Origin: Saposhnikovia divaricata | Lineage: Eukaryota > Streptophyta > Magnoliopsida > Apiales > Apiaceae | DNA: 64,000 nt | Direction: 5' to 3' | Assembly: GCA_036435485.1 (NCBI GenBank) | Contig: CM071598.1 | Coordinates: 204,703,148 to 204,767,147 of the forward strand | In this document: in pieces, positions 30,602 through 42,699 of the stretch | How the letters are laid out: each line of letters starts with the position of its first letter | Numbering within the stretch: the stretch's first letter is position 1 | The notes under the pieces: generated by a model | Told to the model about the DNA's origin: nothing | The model's database searches: none | Seen by the model: only the letters and a program-made list of their open reading frames with translations | Position numbers and translations under genes: made by a program

Positions 30602-32409
30602 GCTCCACAATACCCTTGATCCAAGTAATTGCCGTTTCTTAGTAGGAATTAAAAATTACAAGTTTCCATCTTAGAATAAGATAAGAATTACAATTTCCAT
30701 GTCAAATAATGTTTCTAGACTATTCCCACCGTCCTACAATGTTTCCATGATGATTAGGAAAAGAAAACGGCAATTTCCCTTTTCAAAATTCGAATGGCAA
30801 AACAATTCTGGCGGCAGCAAAACGACATAGCGCGGTCACGCTATGTTAACACACAGAGATGGCGCGGTCGCGCTACCCTGATAGAATTTCTGCAGATTTT
30901 TCCTCAACAGCTTTCTTCTCACGCCGCTTCTTAAAACGCCCACATAAAATCTCAAGTACACCATATTAACCTGTAAAATCATAAAAACTGCACAACCTCA
31001 CAAAACGCATTAAACCACACGATTACTCGAGGATTAAGCGATCAATTCAAGCCAAAATGGAACGTTCTAAGTGGATAAAAATCCACTTATCATTTATGTA
31101 CATATGTATTGATTAGTGAGGTGTGGGTATATATTTATGTATGTATTTCTTTGTGAGTTATAAGTAATTAGTTATCAATTGGGTTGTTTATGTACTAAAT
31201 AGTACTTTGCTATTATTTCGAGTATAATTAGGGATTCGATATGGACCCAGCGAGCGTGTTGACGAGACGATTGAAGGAAAATGAATGCATGACGAGTAAG
31301 GACCGAAGTATAGTAAGTAGCGAATAGGCGCATTGGAATCGAGGCAAGTGTACTAACCCTCGCTTATCCTTCAATCGAGATAAATATGTTTCTATTCAAT
31401 ATAAGTATTCCCTTCAAATCCTTATTGCTAGTATCCTCTCCTTCAAAGTATTGATGAGGATGTATTTTATTCATATATCATGTGGAAAGTAGAATTTCAG
31501 TTTTATTACCAGTATCATTCTTTCTTAAGTATTGTTAGTAATATTCTGTTAAAGTTTTTGCTGGTATTGCATTCTTATTCCTTGTTTTATTATAATGTTC
31601 TTAATGTATATGGTTTCCCTGAGATTAATTGATAGTAAAGTAGTTTAATGGAATTGGAAGAATTTTATAAAAATGTGGACCAGCTTCGTGGTCAGAGTAT
31701 TAAAGGCCAATGTCAATAAGTGCCTAATGAGGGATCCCAGAGTATTGTTTTTTTAGTTGGACTTTACGTGGCCGATCACCCGTAATGTCCAGAGTATGAC
31801 GAAAACTCCAATTCTATTAAATGTTGTTTTTTTATGCAAATAGATTTTTATGACAGAATGTTTAAGTTAAAGTACATTTTCATTTCCAAGTATATTGGTT
31901 ATAAAGTTATGATTTGAGTTAATAAATACTGTTAGTATAAAAATGGAAAGTTATTATACTAGTGTTTTGAACGGTGAAAACTAATTCACGGTTATTATGG
32001 TCGCTGTGGCATTTGTTGCGCAGTGATAGTAAGGACCGAGAATGAATTGAGATCTTCTTATTTATTCAAACTCATGATTGTCAGGCCTGTTAGGCAGCTA
32101 GGTGTGCAAACGCTTAGTGACATGAATTAAATTTGAGTAACTGAGAATTTCTTGGAGATTTTGTTAAAGCAATAGTTAAAGTATTTTGCAAGTATTAAAA
32201 GTATTGAATCTAGTATTACGAACCTTCTCAGTTATTAAATTCTGATTTCGAGTTATAAATGTTTTAAATAATATTAATCTTCTGTTAAAGTTAAGAATCA
32301 AGATTTCAATTATACTAGTGATTATAAAGTGGTGAGCATTCCTTCGCTCATATTTATTGTTCATATTTCTTGAATTGCAATTAGTGCATTCTTATTTCAT
32401 CCAGTTCAG

Positions 32410-32457
<48 letters not shown>

Positions 32458-32999
32458 CTTGCTGAGCATTCTTTGGCTCACACTTGTTGTTTTTAAAATC
32501 TAACTTTTCAGTAAACTAGTTGGCGAGGCTTAGCTTGTGCAGTTCAGAAAGTGAAAAGAAGAAGCTGGATGCTGTTATGAAGCTGACGTGGATCAGGGTA
32601 TTTAGATTTAAAGTTTGATTTGTTGTGTGTATATATAGTTTTAGTAGTTATAGTATGTATTTGATACTTCTATTCGAAGTTATACCAGTGATTTAAGTCT
32701 GTATAAAGTTTTGTATATAGAGTTGTATTTAAGCTGGTTTTGGGTTTTCTTGTTTCTAGAACTGTAACCTAAGATCCTTAGTTGGGAGTTGGGGTCAAAG
32801 AGCTTTTGATTGAGTTTTTATTTCTATTTCAGTTTTATTTTGATTTCAGATTTTTAGTTTAGTATTCAGCAGGTTTATGTTGTCTTTACGAATACATCAT
32901 GGCCAATTTTTGTTAGAATTATTGAGTTTGTTAGCGTGGCACCCAAATCTACTGACCCCGGATTTGGGGGCGTTACAGAAATAGCCCACCAAAAGTAAT

Positions 33000-35900
33000 A
33001 TATATGTGAACAACATTATATATATAACAATTCAAATATCTGTGAACCCATATGCCATGCATTAACGGACATAGTACAGGTAAACGATGAAGTTGCAAGG
33101 TAAGCAAAGGTACTTTCAGTTTTGAACAATTCTCAAACCCTGTCAACAAGAGTGATACTTCATGTTGTAAAAAATAAATAAATTTGGATGATGAACTAAT
33201 GCTGGAGTATTCACCGCGCCCGTTGTTCCAATCCTTACGATGATCAGTCGCATATTGTATAGCTCAAATTAGTTTTACTACCGGTAGAAGGAAGAACTGA
33301 CGGATTTACTTGTCTACCGCCCTGTTAGATCTCCCCGGCCAACGGTTGGGCCAATGGGATGGACCAGCGCTACTCGGCCTCTTTCACAACTCCTAGTTCG
33401 AATAGAATCCATGACTCTAAAACGTAAAGTTCGTTCTCCTTTCCCCAAGTATAATACTTGTTGATAATACTCCGCAAAGTAGTCGTATCTAGTTAGAAAG
33501 AAAAATTCACCAATATTTCCCAAGCTATTGCTTGTTAATGGATATCAACTTGTTCCAACCACCTTACCCCTCAAATGATGAAAAAGTAATAACAGATTCA
33601 AATGAATAAATAGCAACCAAGTTGCGAGTGCAAAGAATAGTTTTAAAGAACTTATGACCGGGAAGTCAAACAAAATAAATAACATTTCTCAAATAAGGTT
33701 CCCTTATAATTTGAAAGATAGATTTGAATGAAGAATAAAAGTTTTGAGAACCTTCCTTGATAAAATAATAATAAGACTCAGAAATAATTTACATAATATT
33801 TGAAGATCGAAGATAATATCTGAATGAAATAAATCATTTTTAAAATCGTTGAAAGAATTAAATGAATATTCAAAGAATATTTTAGATATAAAATATTGCT
33901 CCAAATAACCTTCGAATAAATATTCAAAATAAAATTCATTAAATGATCAATATGCAGAATAATAATATTTAATAAATGAATAAAACTCAAATGAATATTC
34001 AAAATAATATTCATTAAATAAATTATGATCAACTGAATATTCGGAATAATATTTATTTAATATTCCTCGACTGAGGTAATACTCAAATAACATTCCTCAA
34101 AAAGATTTATAATCGAATAACAATCCTCGAAATAATAATATCCTGTCATTGGAATCCCTCCGGTTTTCCACGACTATCTATATATTTCAAAATACCGACT
34201 CCCGGTCTATACTTGAAGAATGAAATCATATGCCCTTCACTAAGGGTCTTAGCAATATCCGGCTTATAACTGATATATTATCTATCTATCTTATAAGCCA
34301 ACATTAAGTCAGGGAACAAGTATCACAATATAACTTGAAAGTAGGCATGCATGCTATGGCATATGTAGAACAAAAAATCAAATCATATATATATATTATC
34401 ACAACAACAGTTCCAAAGTATTGGAAACTTGCCTGGTAGTCGAGTAGGGGTAGCGTGTCCTGGGTCAGCTCGGTGATCTATAAACAATCAAAGTATTCGA
34501 GATTAATCATTTAACACTTTTCAAAGGATAAGTATATATTTAACTTAGGTTAAAAACATGTTTTCAAATTATCTCGTTATACACCCTCTAGCGTAACTCT
34601 CATTAACACCGTTATGACCCGACATTTGTTCGTTATTAAGGCTTGTCATTACACTTACCCTTGGTAGGTACTTATGCCATAAAAGTGCTAAGGTCGGTCG
34701 TTTAATAAAAGAGATTATACCTCGAGGTTTATTGATCGTTTTATAAGTGATTTTCCAAAGTTATAACCACTTGTTCTTTTTAGGGGTTCATTCGTACTTA
34801 ACCCTGATTCGAACATTTTTATAAAATCGAAAAACGATCCGTTTGACATGAGGTTTTCTCTCACACCTTCCTTATGTTCTATAATATTTAATTATCAAGA
34901 TTCGCCACTGAATTAGTAATATTATGGGGGTTCAATTTCAGTTACGAACTCGCATTTATGGTTATGAACTACTTTTACTAATTCGACCATAATTCCTAAA
35001 CCGTAAGTCCGTTTGCTTCGATTCTCACGCCAAAACGATCTATGACTCGAGATCTACAAGGGTATGTCATATACTTATCAAGGTCAGGAAATAAATGTTA
35101 CTGATTATGCACGAATTTCAAGGTTTAACGAAATTTCGGCATTACGATGGCTATAAATTGAACGTTTCAAAATTGTTACCACACATCCAAGCCACACCGG
35201 GCATACCATCAATCTTATACATATGATAATCAATTTAACAAGTCCAAAACATCTCACTTTACCAACATGATCATCATATCTCTTAAATCAACTAATTAAC
35301 TACATAATCATGCTTATATAACATCACCATAATCATACTAATCTAAAACCATCAAGAACATACATAAAACTCAAAACAAGATCTAGGGTTTCAAGTGGTA
35401 TACCTTCTTTGGAGAGTGTACAAGCCCTAATAAACCTTATATAGTCCTTGTATGTGCTTAAGCTAGCTTAGATCATCCAAAGAAAACAAGAAATCAAAGT
35501 TAGCTCATGAAGGTTACTATTCATCCTCCACTTTGATGATTTTTTTTGAAAATGGAAGAAGTGGATTTTGAAGCTAGGATTTCAAGGATAGCTATTATAT
35601 GAAATGTAGTACTCACCATAAAAATTTGGAGATCAAACAATGGTTGGAAGTTGAGTTTTGATTTTGAAATAAAGAGCAAGGCCGAATGGGGAAGATGGAG
35701 AGAAATGGTGGAGTTGCTTGCTTTTCTCTTGCTTGGTGTTGTGTTAAAATGAATTATTGATGTGTCTTTGGATAATATCTTGGCCAAAAGATACTTTAAT
35801 AAAGGTAGTATGTCGTGGATGATGAAATCAAGTGGACAAGTGTTGGTTTCTCTTGGTTTGTAAGCTAAGTACTTAGTTTGATCTCTAAATGTTCTAGTTC

Positions 35901-36643
35901 CTTTATAACTAGCTTGGTTACTTGGTCTTATCCACTTGCACATGCATGCACCTTGGTTCTCTGCTTACTCTTTTGTCCGATTATTGCTCAATTTCATTGA
36001 TCGTTCGGAGGAATATCTCAAGGATTTCTAATTAGGGTTTTAGTGGAAACCTTCCTAATATTTTTCCTCACATCTTTAATCCTCCTTTATAATTCTTGAA
36101 TTTAAATCCCTTAAATCTTTTAATAAATCCTTAAATCCTTCAATGTCCAGGGAAATCTCAGAGAAAATAGAAGTGCTATTTTTCTGAATCCGATATCGTT
36201 TACATACACTTATATTGCCTATCGATCGCTAATACGAACTCAGAAATCCGTTCCGAATACTCCTATATAGCGTCGTCTAATAATATTCCAATTTCCACCA
36301 AAAACATTATTCATCACTTATTCCCTCTTTAATTCTTATAATTAGAAAAATGTCCTTGCGCTTTTCCGAGCGTTCCTTAACCCTTTTTACGGAACCACTG
36401 GACTTATAACAGATATCGATTTGGATGACATGAGAATAACCTTCCTTTTTGGAATTTACCATATCTTACTTATCCAGGAGATAGATTATTCTTATCTAAG
36501 TTGTCAACCAATTGCATTGTTCATGGCATATAAATAATTTAATAAAAAATCCTTTCAATATTCATTTATTAGAACCACTGTTACACTTATACTCCATTAC
36601 ATAATAAAACTTTTAATTAATACCAAAAATTTGGGTTCTTACA
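33000..36643 (-). other. right part of solo LTR A, no gene
   Basis: About 3.6 kb of AT-rich LTR sequence with repeated 'gaataatattcattaaat' words around 33850-34140. A 140-codon minus-strand frame (35521-35943) has no recognisable features and is treated as non-coding. Confidence 0.6.
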
Positions 36644-36690
36644 ATAAGGGGTGTTCTTCATGGAGTAATGACATATATATATATATAGGT
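36644..36690. repeat. palindromic junction of two foldback-element ends across (TA)n
   Basis: ggggtgttcttcatggagtaatgac, then a short TATATA run, then ggtcattgctccataaagaacaccc. The two sides are inverted copies, that is, two ends of the same element family facing each other over a TA microsatellite. Confidence 0.6.
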
Positions 36691-37118
36691 CATTGCTCCA
36701 TAAAGAACACCCTTATATCAATCTAAACCATTGATTATATTATGACCTAATGGCCCCAGCAGGGGCACCCACACAATTAAAATGCACCCTCATACACCAG
36801 ATTTTTTTTAAAAAAAATATTCTGATGAACAGTACTACCACGGCAGCAGATGACATCAGCATGCTACGTCAGCACTGCCACATGGCAGTGCCACATCAGC
36901 AGATGAGTCCATATTTGACGGCGTGGTAGTGCCACGTCATCATCTGACACGTGGCATGCCACGTGGCACTCCACGTCAGCAAATGGGGGTCCATATGTTG
37001 ACGTGGCAGTGCTAACGTGGCATGCTGACGGCGACAGGTACTGTTCATCAGAATATTTTTTTTAAAAAAAAGGTATGATTTATTGTTCTTTATATAAGAT
37101 GTTTTTCATGGAGTGCAA
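36681..37118. mobile_element. foldback element rich in CACGTG/CCACGTCA words
   Basis: Outer ends ggtcattgctccataaagaac and the inverted gttctttatataagatgtttttcatggagtgcaatc. An inner perfect stem pairs 'aatattctgatgaacagtac' (about 36817-36836) with 'gtactgttcatcagaatatt' (about 37040-37060). The loop (36837-37035) is GC-rich and packed with ACGT-core words (cacgtggca, ccacgtcagc, gccacgtcatc, tgacgtggc). No coding frame. Likely a non-autonomous DNA transposon. Confidence 0.55.
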
Positions 37119-37270
37119 TCAATATATCTATACTATACTATTATAAGTGAAACAGGGTATAATTGGTTGGTTGGTTGGTTGGTTAACACTTTCCAAAAAG
37201 GTTTGTTAATACCTTCCAAAAATGAAAAAATAAATTAAAATGCATATAAAATTTAATTTTACTTAATAAC

Positions 37271-38402
37271 TGTAATAACCGTAAATCCTAGAATAAATAT
37301 TTCCATTCGATATTTAAATTTTATTTAAGAGCGATGCACTAATATATTTAATTAGTGCATTTTTGTGAGATTTTAAGATTTTATTTATTTATAGGTGAAT
37401 AAATATTATATTATATCTATTTATTTATATTTATTTGTATTTGTTAAAATTAGGAAATTTAGGAAAATTAGATTTTTATTTTGAGTCGAATTTATTTTCG
37501 AAAGCGAAATTAGAGCCTCGTTTTAATTGACCGGCAGGGGAGAAATGGATTATATATTATTAATTGTGTAATCAGATTGTTAATTTCCAAAGAAGACAGC
37601 AATTATTTCCTCAAAATCCGGAGCTTGTTTTCAGGGAATTATTGTTGATTCTACATTCTTGTTTCTTAAAACGTGTTAAACACAAAACAAAGACACCCAT
37701 CTTTCTTTTTTCTATTACAATAACCCAACCCCTACCTCTTTAATAAAGAAAGCCGGGCCATTTGTTTTTTTTACAAACAGAAAACCGGGACTTCATTTAA
37801 CACAAACAACACACTTTTGTTCTCTTTCATTTGTAACCAAAACAACTCAGACCAAAACAAAACCCAGGTAATTGTTTTCTTTTTCTTAAGTTTTGTTTTT
37901 CAGTATTATGCCCGATCAACAAACTAGTACTCCGATTGTTTGTCTTCGTACTACCGTGTGCAGTCGGAGAGTTTATTGATGTTGTTATATATATACTTTT
38001 CACGAAATGGGCTGTGGTTCGGGACTTCTTGTTGTGTTTACAGTTCATACGGTTATCGGGGAAGGAAATAACGACCACCACCGTTGCGGTGGTGGTGTTT
38101 GTGAGTGATGTTGGGAAGCAAAGGAGGGAGGTTGAGAGTAGTTGTTATTGTAGTGTTGCTGTTGATTGAAAACGGAATTTGGTATGTGCCGTGTGTTGGT
38201 GTCGGCCGTAGAGGGAGAAAACGGAGGGAGGTTGGGAGGAAGAAAGTGAGACGGAGAGGTGCAGGGAGAGATTAGGATGAGATTGGGGAGAGTTGTGAGA
38301 GGGATTGGTGGTGGTGTGGTGTTTTGTTAATCGGAAAATGGTAACGAAAGGAGAGAGGCGGAGTGAGATGAGAGATTGTTAGGGGTGGTGTTAAATCGAT
38401 AA

Positions 38403-38434
<32 letters not shown>

Positions 38435-41027
38435 AGAGAGAGAGAGAGAGAGAGAGAGATTTCAAGAAAGAGATTTGGGAGAGAGATTGCAGGCGAGAGA
38501 GAGAGATTGTAGAAAGAAAGAGAGAGATGTAGGGGAGGGGGAAAGAAACAGGTGGGTCCCACCGTGTGGGACCCACATCGTTGTGTATTTGCTGTTAAAA
38601 ATATAATAAAATATTAACGTAGGTGTTCGAGTTTTATAAAACGGGATTCAATACGTTTTGTTAAAAATGGAGTTATTAATTAATTTGGTTAATAATTAAT
38701 AATTTATTTAAATTTGTTTAGTTAATTAATTAATTAATTAAATAAGATTTTAGATGTAATTTAGAATTTATTATTTATTAATTAAATAAGTGTCGTTATG
38801 TGATTTTGAAAATAAATTAGATATTTATTATTTTGCAATAAAAAGGGTTTAACAAAATGGATTATTTATTTGTTTGTTAAAAAGAGTTATTTTTGGACGG
38901 AAATTAGGGATTTAATAATTTGTTGATAAAAAGAAGAATATTTGTGTAATAAATAAAATAAAATATGTTTTATTTTGGAAAAGCTGTTTTAATATTTTCC
39001 GGTTTATTTTTATTAACCGGATCGAGTCAGATTTAATTTAGAGATTTAAAATTTGTTTTATTAATGAGTTTATTAAATTAGAATTTGTGAGATTTCTTTA
39101 AAAATTAGAATTCTTTGATAATTATTTTAAAAATGAGAATAATTATTTTTGTTTTAAACTGAATAAAAACGGGTGTTTGAATTTTTCATTTTGAGTAAGA
39201 ATTTAGATTTCTAGAGATTAAAAATAGGATATATTCTCCAGATTTAATTCCTGTGTTCGAATAAATATTTATTTATCCTGGAATTAATTTCTGTTATTTA
39301 TTCCGGAGATTTTATGAGATATTATATTAGTATTAATTAGATTATCGGATCGGGAGTATTTTATTCTAAAGAATCGCTCACGTATTTCTGGTTGCTATTT
39401 TTAGAAAATAATTCTCGAGACGTAAATCGACGCCGAGTTCACGGGTAGAGTATAAATTTTTATCTGCATTCATTTGCACTTCGAGATCGAGGCAAGTTCA
39501 TTCCTACCCTAACTCTTAGAGATATGAATTTCTGTTCGTATTATTTCATTCCTTATTTTAATTTCGAGCTGTCAATTATGAGATTTAATTATCCTTTTGA
39601 GCATTATTTTCTTGTTGCGATATTTTGTTACTGTTAAAATTTGTGAATTATATTCCTTATAAGCGTGGAATAAATTTCGTTGCTATCGGATCGATCTCAT
39701 TAATTCGAGACGACTATTATTATGATTCAGTGAAACTATTCTCATTTATTCGAGATAGTTAAATTTATTCCTTTCAGTCGAATTTATTGTACAGATTCGA
39801 CAATAATTATTGATTATCTTTTAGTTGGTTCGTCTCTCGAATCAATAAATAAGAATTATAAAAATTAGGATCGTTAGAGTTTTACTCGTTGATCAAGTGA
39901 AAAATATTCTGTTTAACGTTCATCAATTATGAGTATTATAAATATTCGAGGAGTACTATTTGTACAATACGACTCCAAATTATTTCATTTTAAGACTATC
40001 CTCATTATTTCGAGATGGTTGACTTTATTGTCAAGGGTTGGCATCTTGTTCGTGTCAACCAATAAAATATTATTATTGAGAATTTACCTCAGTCCATTGA
40101 TCGGATTGGTGGAACAATTGAGTCGGTCTGGCAGTCCGCCAGATTTGTAAATGTTTCCATGGAAGAATTATTTCGACTTATCTGTTCATCAAATATTCGG
40201 GAATTCTGTATTCTACTGGTCAAATTTTGGGAAAGAGGCCCATTTTAGAGAAAGAGAGACTTGTGTACCGTTATGCGGACACGAGATATATTGGCACTAT
40301 GATGCCAGGGTTAATTAATAACCCCTATGATGCTAGTATTCATATTTTTATATTATATTGTTGATAGCGTATTGTAGCCGTGATCGGGCGAAGTGCGATA
40401 TCATTGGAGGACGGTATTCCCGGTCGGTTAGTTGATCGCCCCACCGAGATACCGAGAGGTGGAAGACCAGTTTATTCTTAAATCATGAGTCAACAGAGTT
40501 ATATCAATTGAGTCTTTCGAGTATTCTGTTTTGAGATGAGTAATGAGTTTTTCGAGTATTCTGCTTTCAAGATGAGTACTGAGTCAAAATCCAGATTTGT
40601 GATATTCTATTAATTTTAAGAAATCTTATTATATTTATATACCGAGTAAGAAGAGAACTTGCTGAGCACTCTAGTTGCTCATTCTTGCTTTACAACATTT
40701 TTATTCAGCTATCAAGAGGGAAAGAGGCGAGACGTCCAACCAGGGATCCAAGGGAAAGGAGAAAGCTCCAGGCTATGCTGACGAGAACTAGAATGTCTAG
40801 CTGGAATCCTTATCTACCTACTTTTGTAACATATGTAAAATATTATCCCGAGATGTATTATGTCGTATGATAACAATGTGTGAGACTGATCTTGGATTTG
40901 CGGAGTGGGACACTTATGCTCCGTTGTATTATATATTTTGCTTTATTACTGTGTAACTTATGCTACAGGATATTGAGACAATGTGACGACCCGGATCTCC
41001 GGTCAGGGTGGATCTGGGGGCGTCACA
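37271..41027 (+). repeat. 5' LTR of element C
   Basis: 3,757 bp, TGTAATAACC...GGGGGCGTCACA. It contains a (GA)n microsatellite (about 38400-38460). Open frames within, such as those at 37827-38169 and 38272-38576, recur in the other LTR and follow the low-complexity sequence, so they are not called as genes. Confidence 0.93.
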
Positions 41028-42699
41028 AAGTTGGTATCAGAGCATTAGTTATATTTTTAGGAATCGTACGAGCCTTAGAGTATAACCGGATGCGAGAATT
41101 TAGAGATGTAATACGAGCCTAGAACTATAACGCGACGTGAGAATTTAGAGATATATTATACGATGTTGAGATTTTGGCACTAAGCGCCTTACGCCTTTTT
41201 ATATATATATTTATAGGCATATCTAGTCGATTGAAACCTGACCGAGGTTTTTCGTACTTTTGTAGATGTCTACTTCCAGACCAATTGACTTTCGTTCTAC
41301 TCGAGATAGACTTCCTACACCTTATTCACATGGACCCCTAGTTCCCAATTAATTTAAGATAGGATGCCTAATTTCCCATTATAAATGAGATCGGATGACA
41401 CCTTACAGAGTTTCCACATTTTGTAAATGTTGTCAATACCTTTACCGGAGTCTACGAGTGTCACTTTTATTCGAAAATCGATAAGTCGATCCTAAGAGCT
41501 TATTGTGTGCTAGGAAATCGCTCCTTAAGTAACTTCCTTAACAATGATTATCGGTGATTTTTATCATTCGAATTTACTCAGGCAATATCTATCCTATTTG
41601 AAAAGACCTATATTGTTCAAAGGTTCATTTTCAGAGCGTCATGTACTTCTCTAAATATAAAACTCTTTCATATCCCTTCCTATATTTGTCACCCTTTGTG
41701 ATACTGAGATGAACAACCCTACTTATACAGGGGAAGACTGTCTGTCTCTGTGATAGAAGTCTGGTGGGACGCCACCATTTGTATTGTTGTTTGTTAATTA
41801 GAGTACTAAAGGCTGGCCACCTTGTGTACTATGACGGTTGTCCTAATGATACATGCAACAAAACAAATGTTCGATGATCATAATGATCTCTCAGCTAATC
41901 CTTTCATAAAAGATTCTCACCATCAAGAATTGAATGTGCACATGTGTTGTTTAACATCTATTCCTTATGAGTTATCTCTATTCAATGTTCTTATGGATCC
42001 TATAATGATTGGGGCCTAAGAAATTCTACAAGTGGTATACAAAAATTTGAAAGTGAGGAAACTTCTCTTCCAGAAATGGAAATGTCAACAACTCAAGTCG
42101 GAGTGACAATTTCTAAATAGAAATAGACCTGATGCCCAGCCTGTTGGGTAGTAACCTTTATTATCTCTACTAGAATAGTATGTTGGTTAGATACTTTTAC
42201 GATGTACTTATTATCAGCGACCAGTTGTATTCAGTACCATGACCTGGACTTTACCGGTATGGAACCTTATCAGTATTATATTGTGATCTGCTATAGTACC
42301 GTTGTCTCATTTTGTTTATTATAGATCTGTGTTATATTAGAATAGCATGTTAGAATAATTTCCATATTACCCCTGAATTAGTTAACAATTTCTTTTCCGA
42401 TACTACGGCTTAAAAAGAATTTTCGAGAACCAGAGATTTTTGATGATTGAATTTTTGAGAACCGCCATTTAAATTGAGATAAATCTTCACGAGTATCTAA
42501 ATTTTTTTTTTATTGAGAAATAAGAGTAACTGCTTATAAGAGACAAGAGAGAGTCGTGATTTTGAGTATTGTGAGGAACCATAAATTTTGACCGAGTGGA
42601 TATTTATGAATACCAATTTTAATTGTGCCAGCAATGGTGTTTGAGAATTGCATATCCGAAATATAACGTACCTTATTGTTTTCGCTCTTATAGAAAAAG
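41028..42699 (+). other. 5' leader of element C
   Basis: Non-coding leader of 1.67 kb from the LTR to the gag ATG. It shares a block (about 41705-41800, 'gaacaaccctacttataca...gtgggacgccaccat') with the interior of element B. Short open frames, such as 41822-42019, have no family features. Confidence 0.7.
41032..41043 (+). promoter_or_regulatory. primer binding site of element C
   Basis: TGGTATCAGAGC, the exact complement expected for initiator tRNA-Met, lies 4 nt after the LTR. Confidence 0.9.

Larger units (their letters stand above)
16710..31092 (-). mobile_element. solo LTR D, split by element E
   Basis: Pieces 16710-17022 and 29874-31092 join to about 1.53 kb with TG...CA ends. TSD TTTAT is at 16705-16709 and 31093-31097, and the intact pre-insertion site survives in the 5' LTR of B. 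Orientation is inferred as minus from a TATAAATACA box on that strand (30592-30601). The minus-strand start TGATAAGTGGATTTTTATCCACTT and the end ...TTTGTGCAAACA suggest a Tat/Athila-type Ty3/gypsy LTR, which is a family guess. It carries two GC-rich palindromes at 30828-30885. Confidence 0.75.
9011..32977 (+). mobile_element. retrotransposon B: non-autonomous element with very long LTRs
   Basis: 5' LTR 9011-13190, interior 13191-14395, 3' LTR 14396-32977 (split by D and E). The interior is only about 1.2 kb with no gag or pol reading frame, against 4.2 kb per LTR. The layout resembles plant LARD-type derivatives but with an even shorter interior. The 5' leader shares a block (about 13870-13970) with the leader of the Tekay element C (about 41705-41800), so B looks like a deletion derivative of a Tekay-like chromovirus that must be copied by another element's enzymes. 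The flanks gcaac (left) and gaaat (right) do not form a target duplication. Confidence 0.75.
14396..32977 (+). repeat. 3' LTR of element B, split by D (with E inside)
   Basis: LTR pieces 14396-16709 and 31098-32977. The second piece includes a (TA)n run (about 32412-32455) much longer than in the 5' LTR. It ends ...GGGGGCGTTACA at 32977. Confidence 0.85.
8567..36643 (-). mobile_element. solo LTR A (Ty3/gypsy, Tekay-like), split by nested elements
   Basis: Left part 8567-9010 and right part 32978-36643 add up to about 4.1 kb. The outer ends are TGTAACAG... and ...TTCTTACA, bounded by a perfect 5-bp direct repeat ATAAG (8562-8566 and 36644-36648). Read on the minus strand it starts TGTAAGAACCC and ends ...CCCCGGATCTGGGACTGTTACA, closely resembling the LTR ends of element B (...CCCCGGATTTGGGGGCGTTACA). 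That fixes its orientation as minus. No PBS, PPT or internal region remains, as expected after LTR-LTR recombination. Confidence 0.8.

Noticed and set aside
16710..31092. D read as a complete element with E as its interior
   Set aside because: E has its own LTRs and an ATAAC target duplication inside D, and D alone has TG...CA ends with TTTAT duplications, so D is a solo LTR.
35521..35943. 140-codon minus-strand frame in solo LTR A
   Set aside because: No recognisable domain, and a position inside an LTR. Low-complexity composition makes chance likely.
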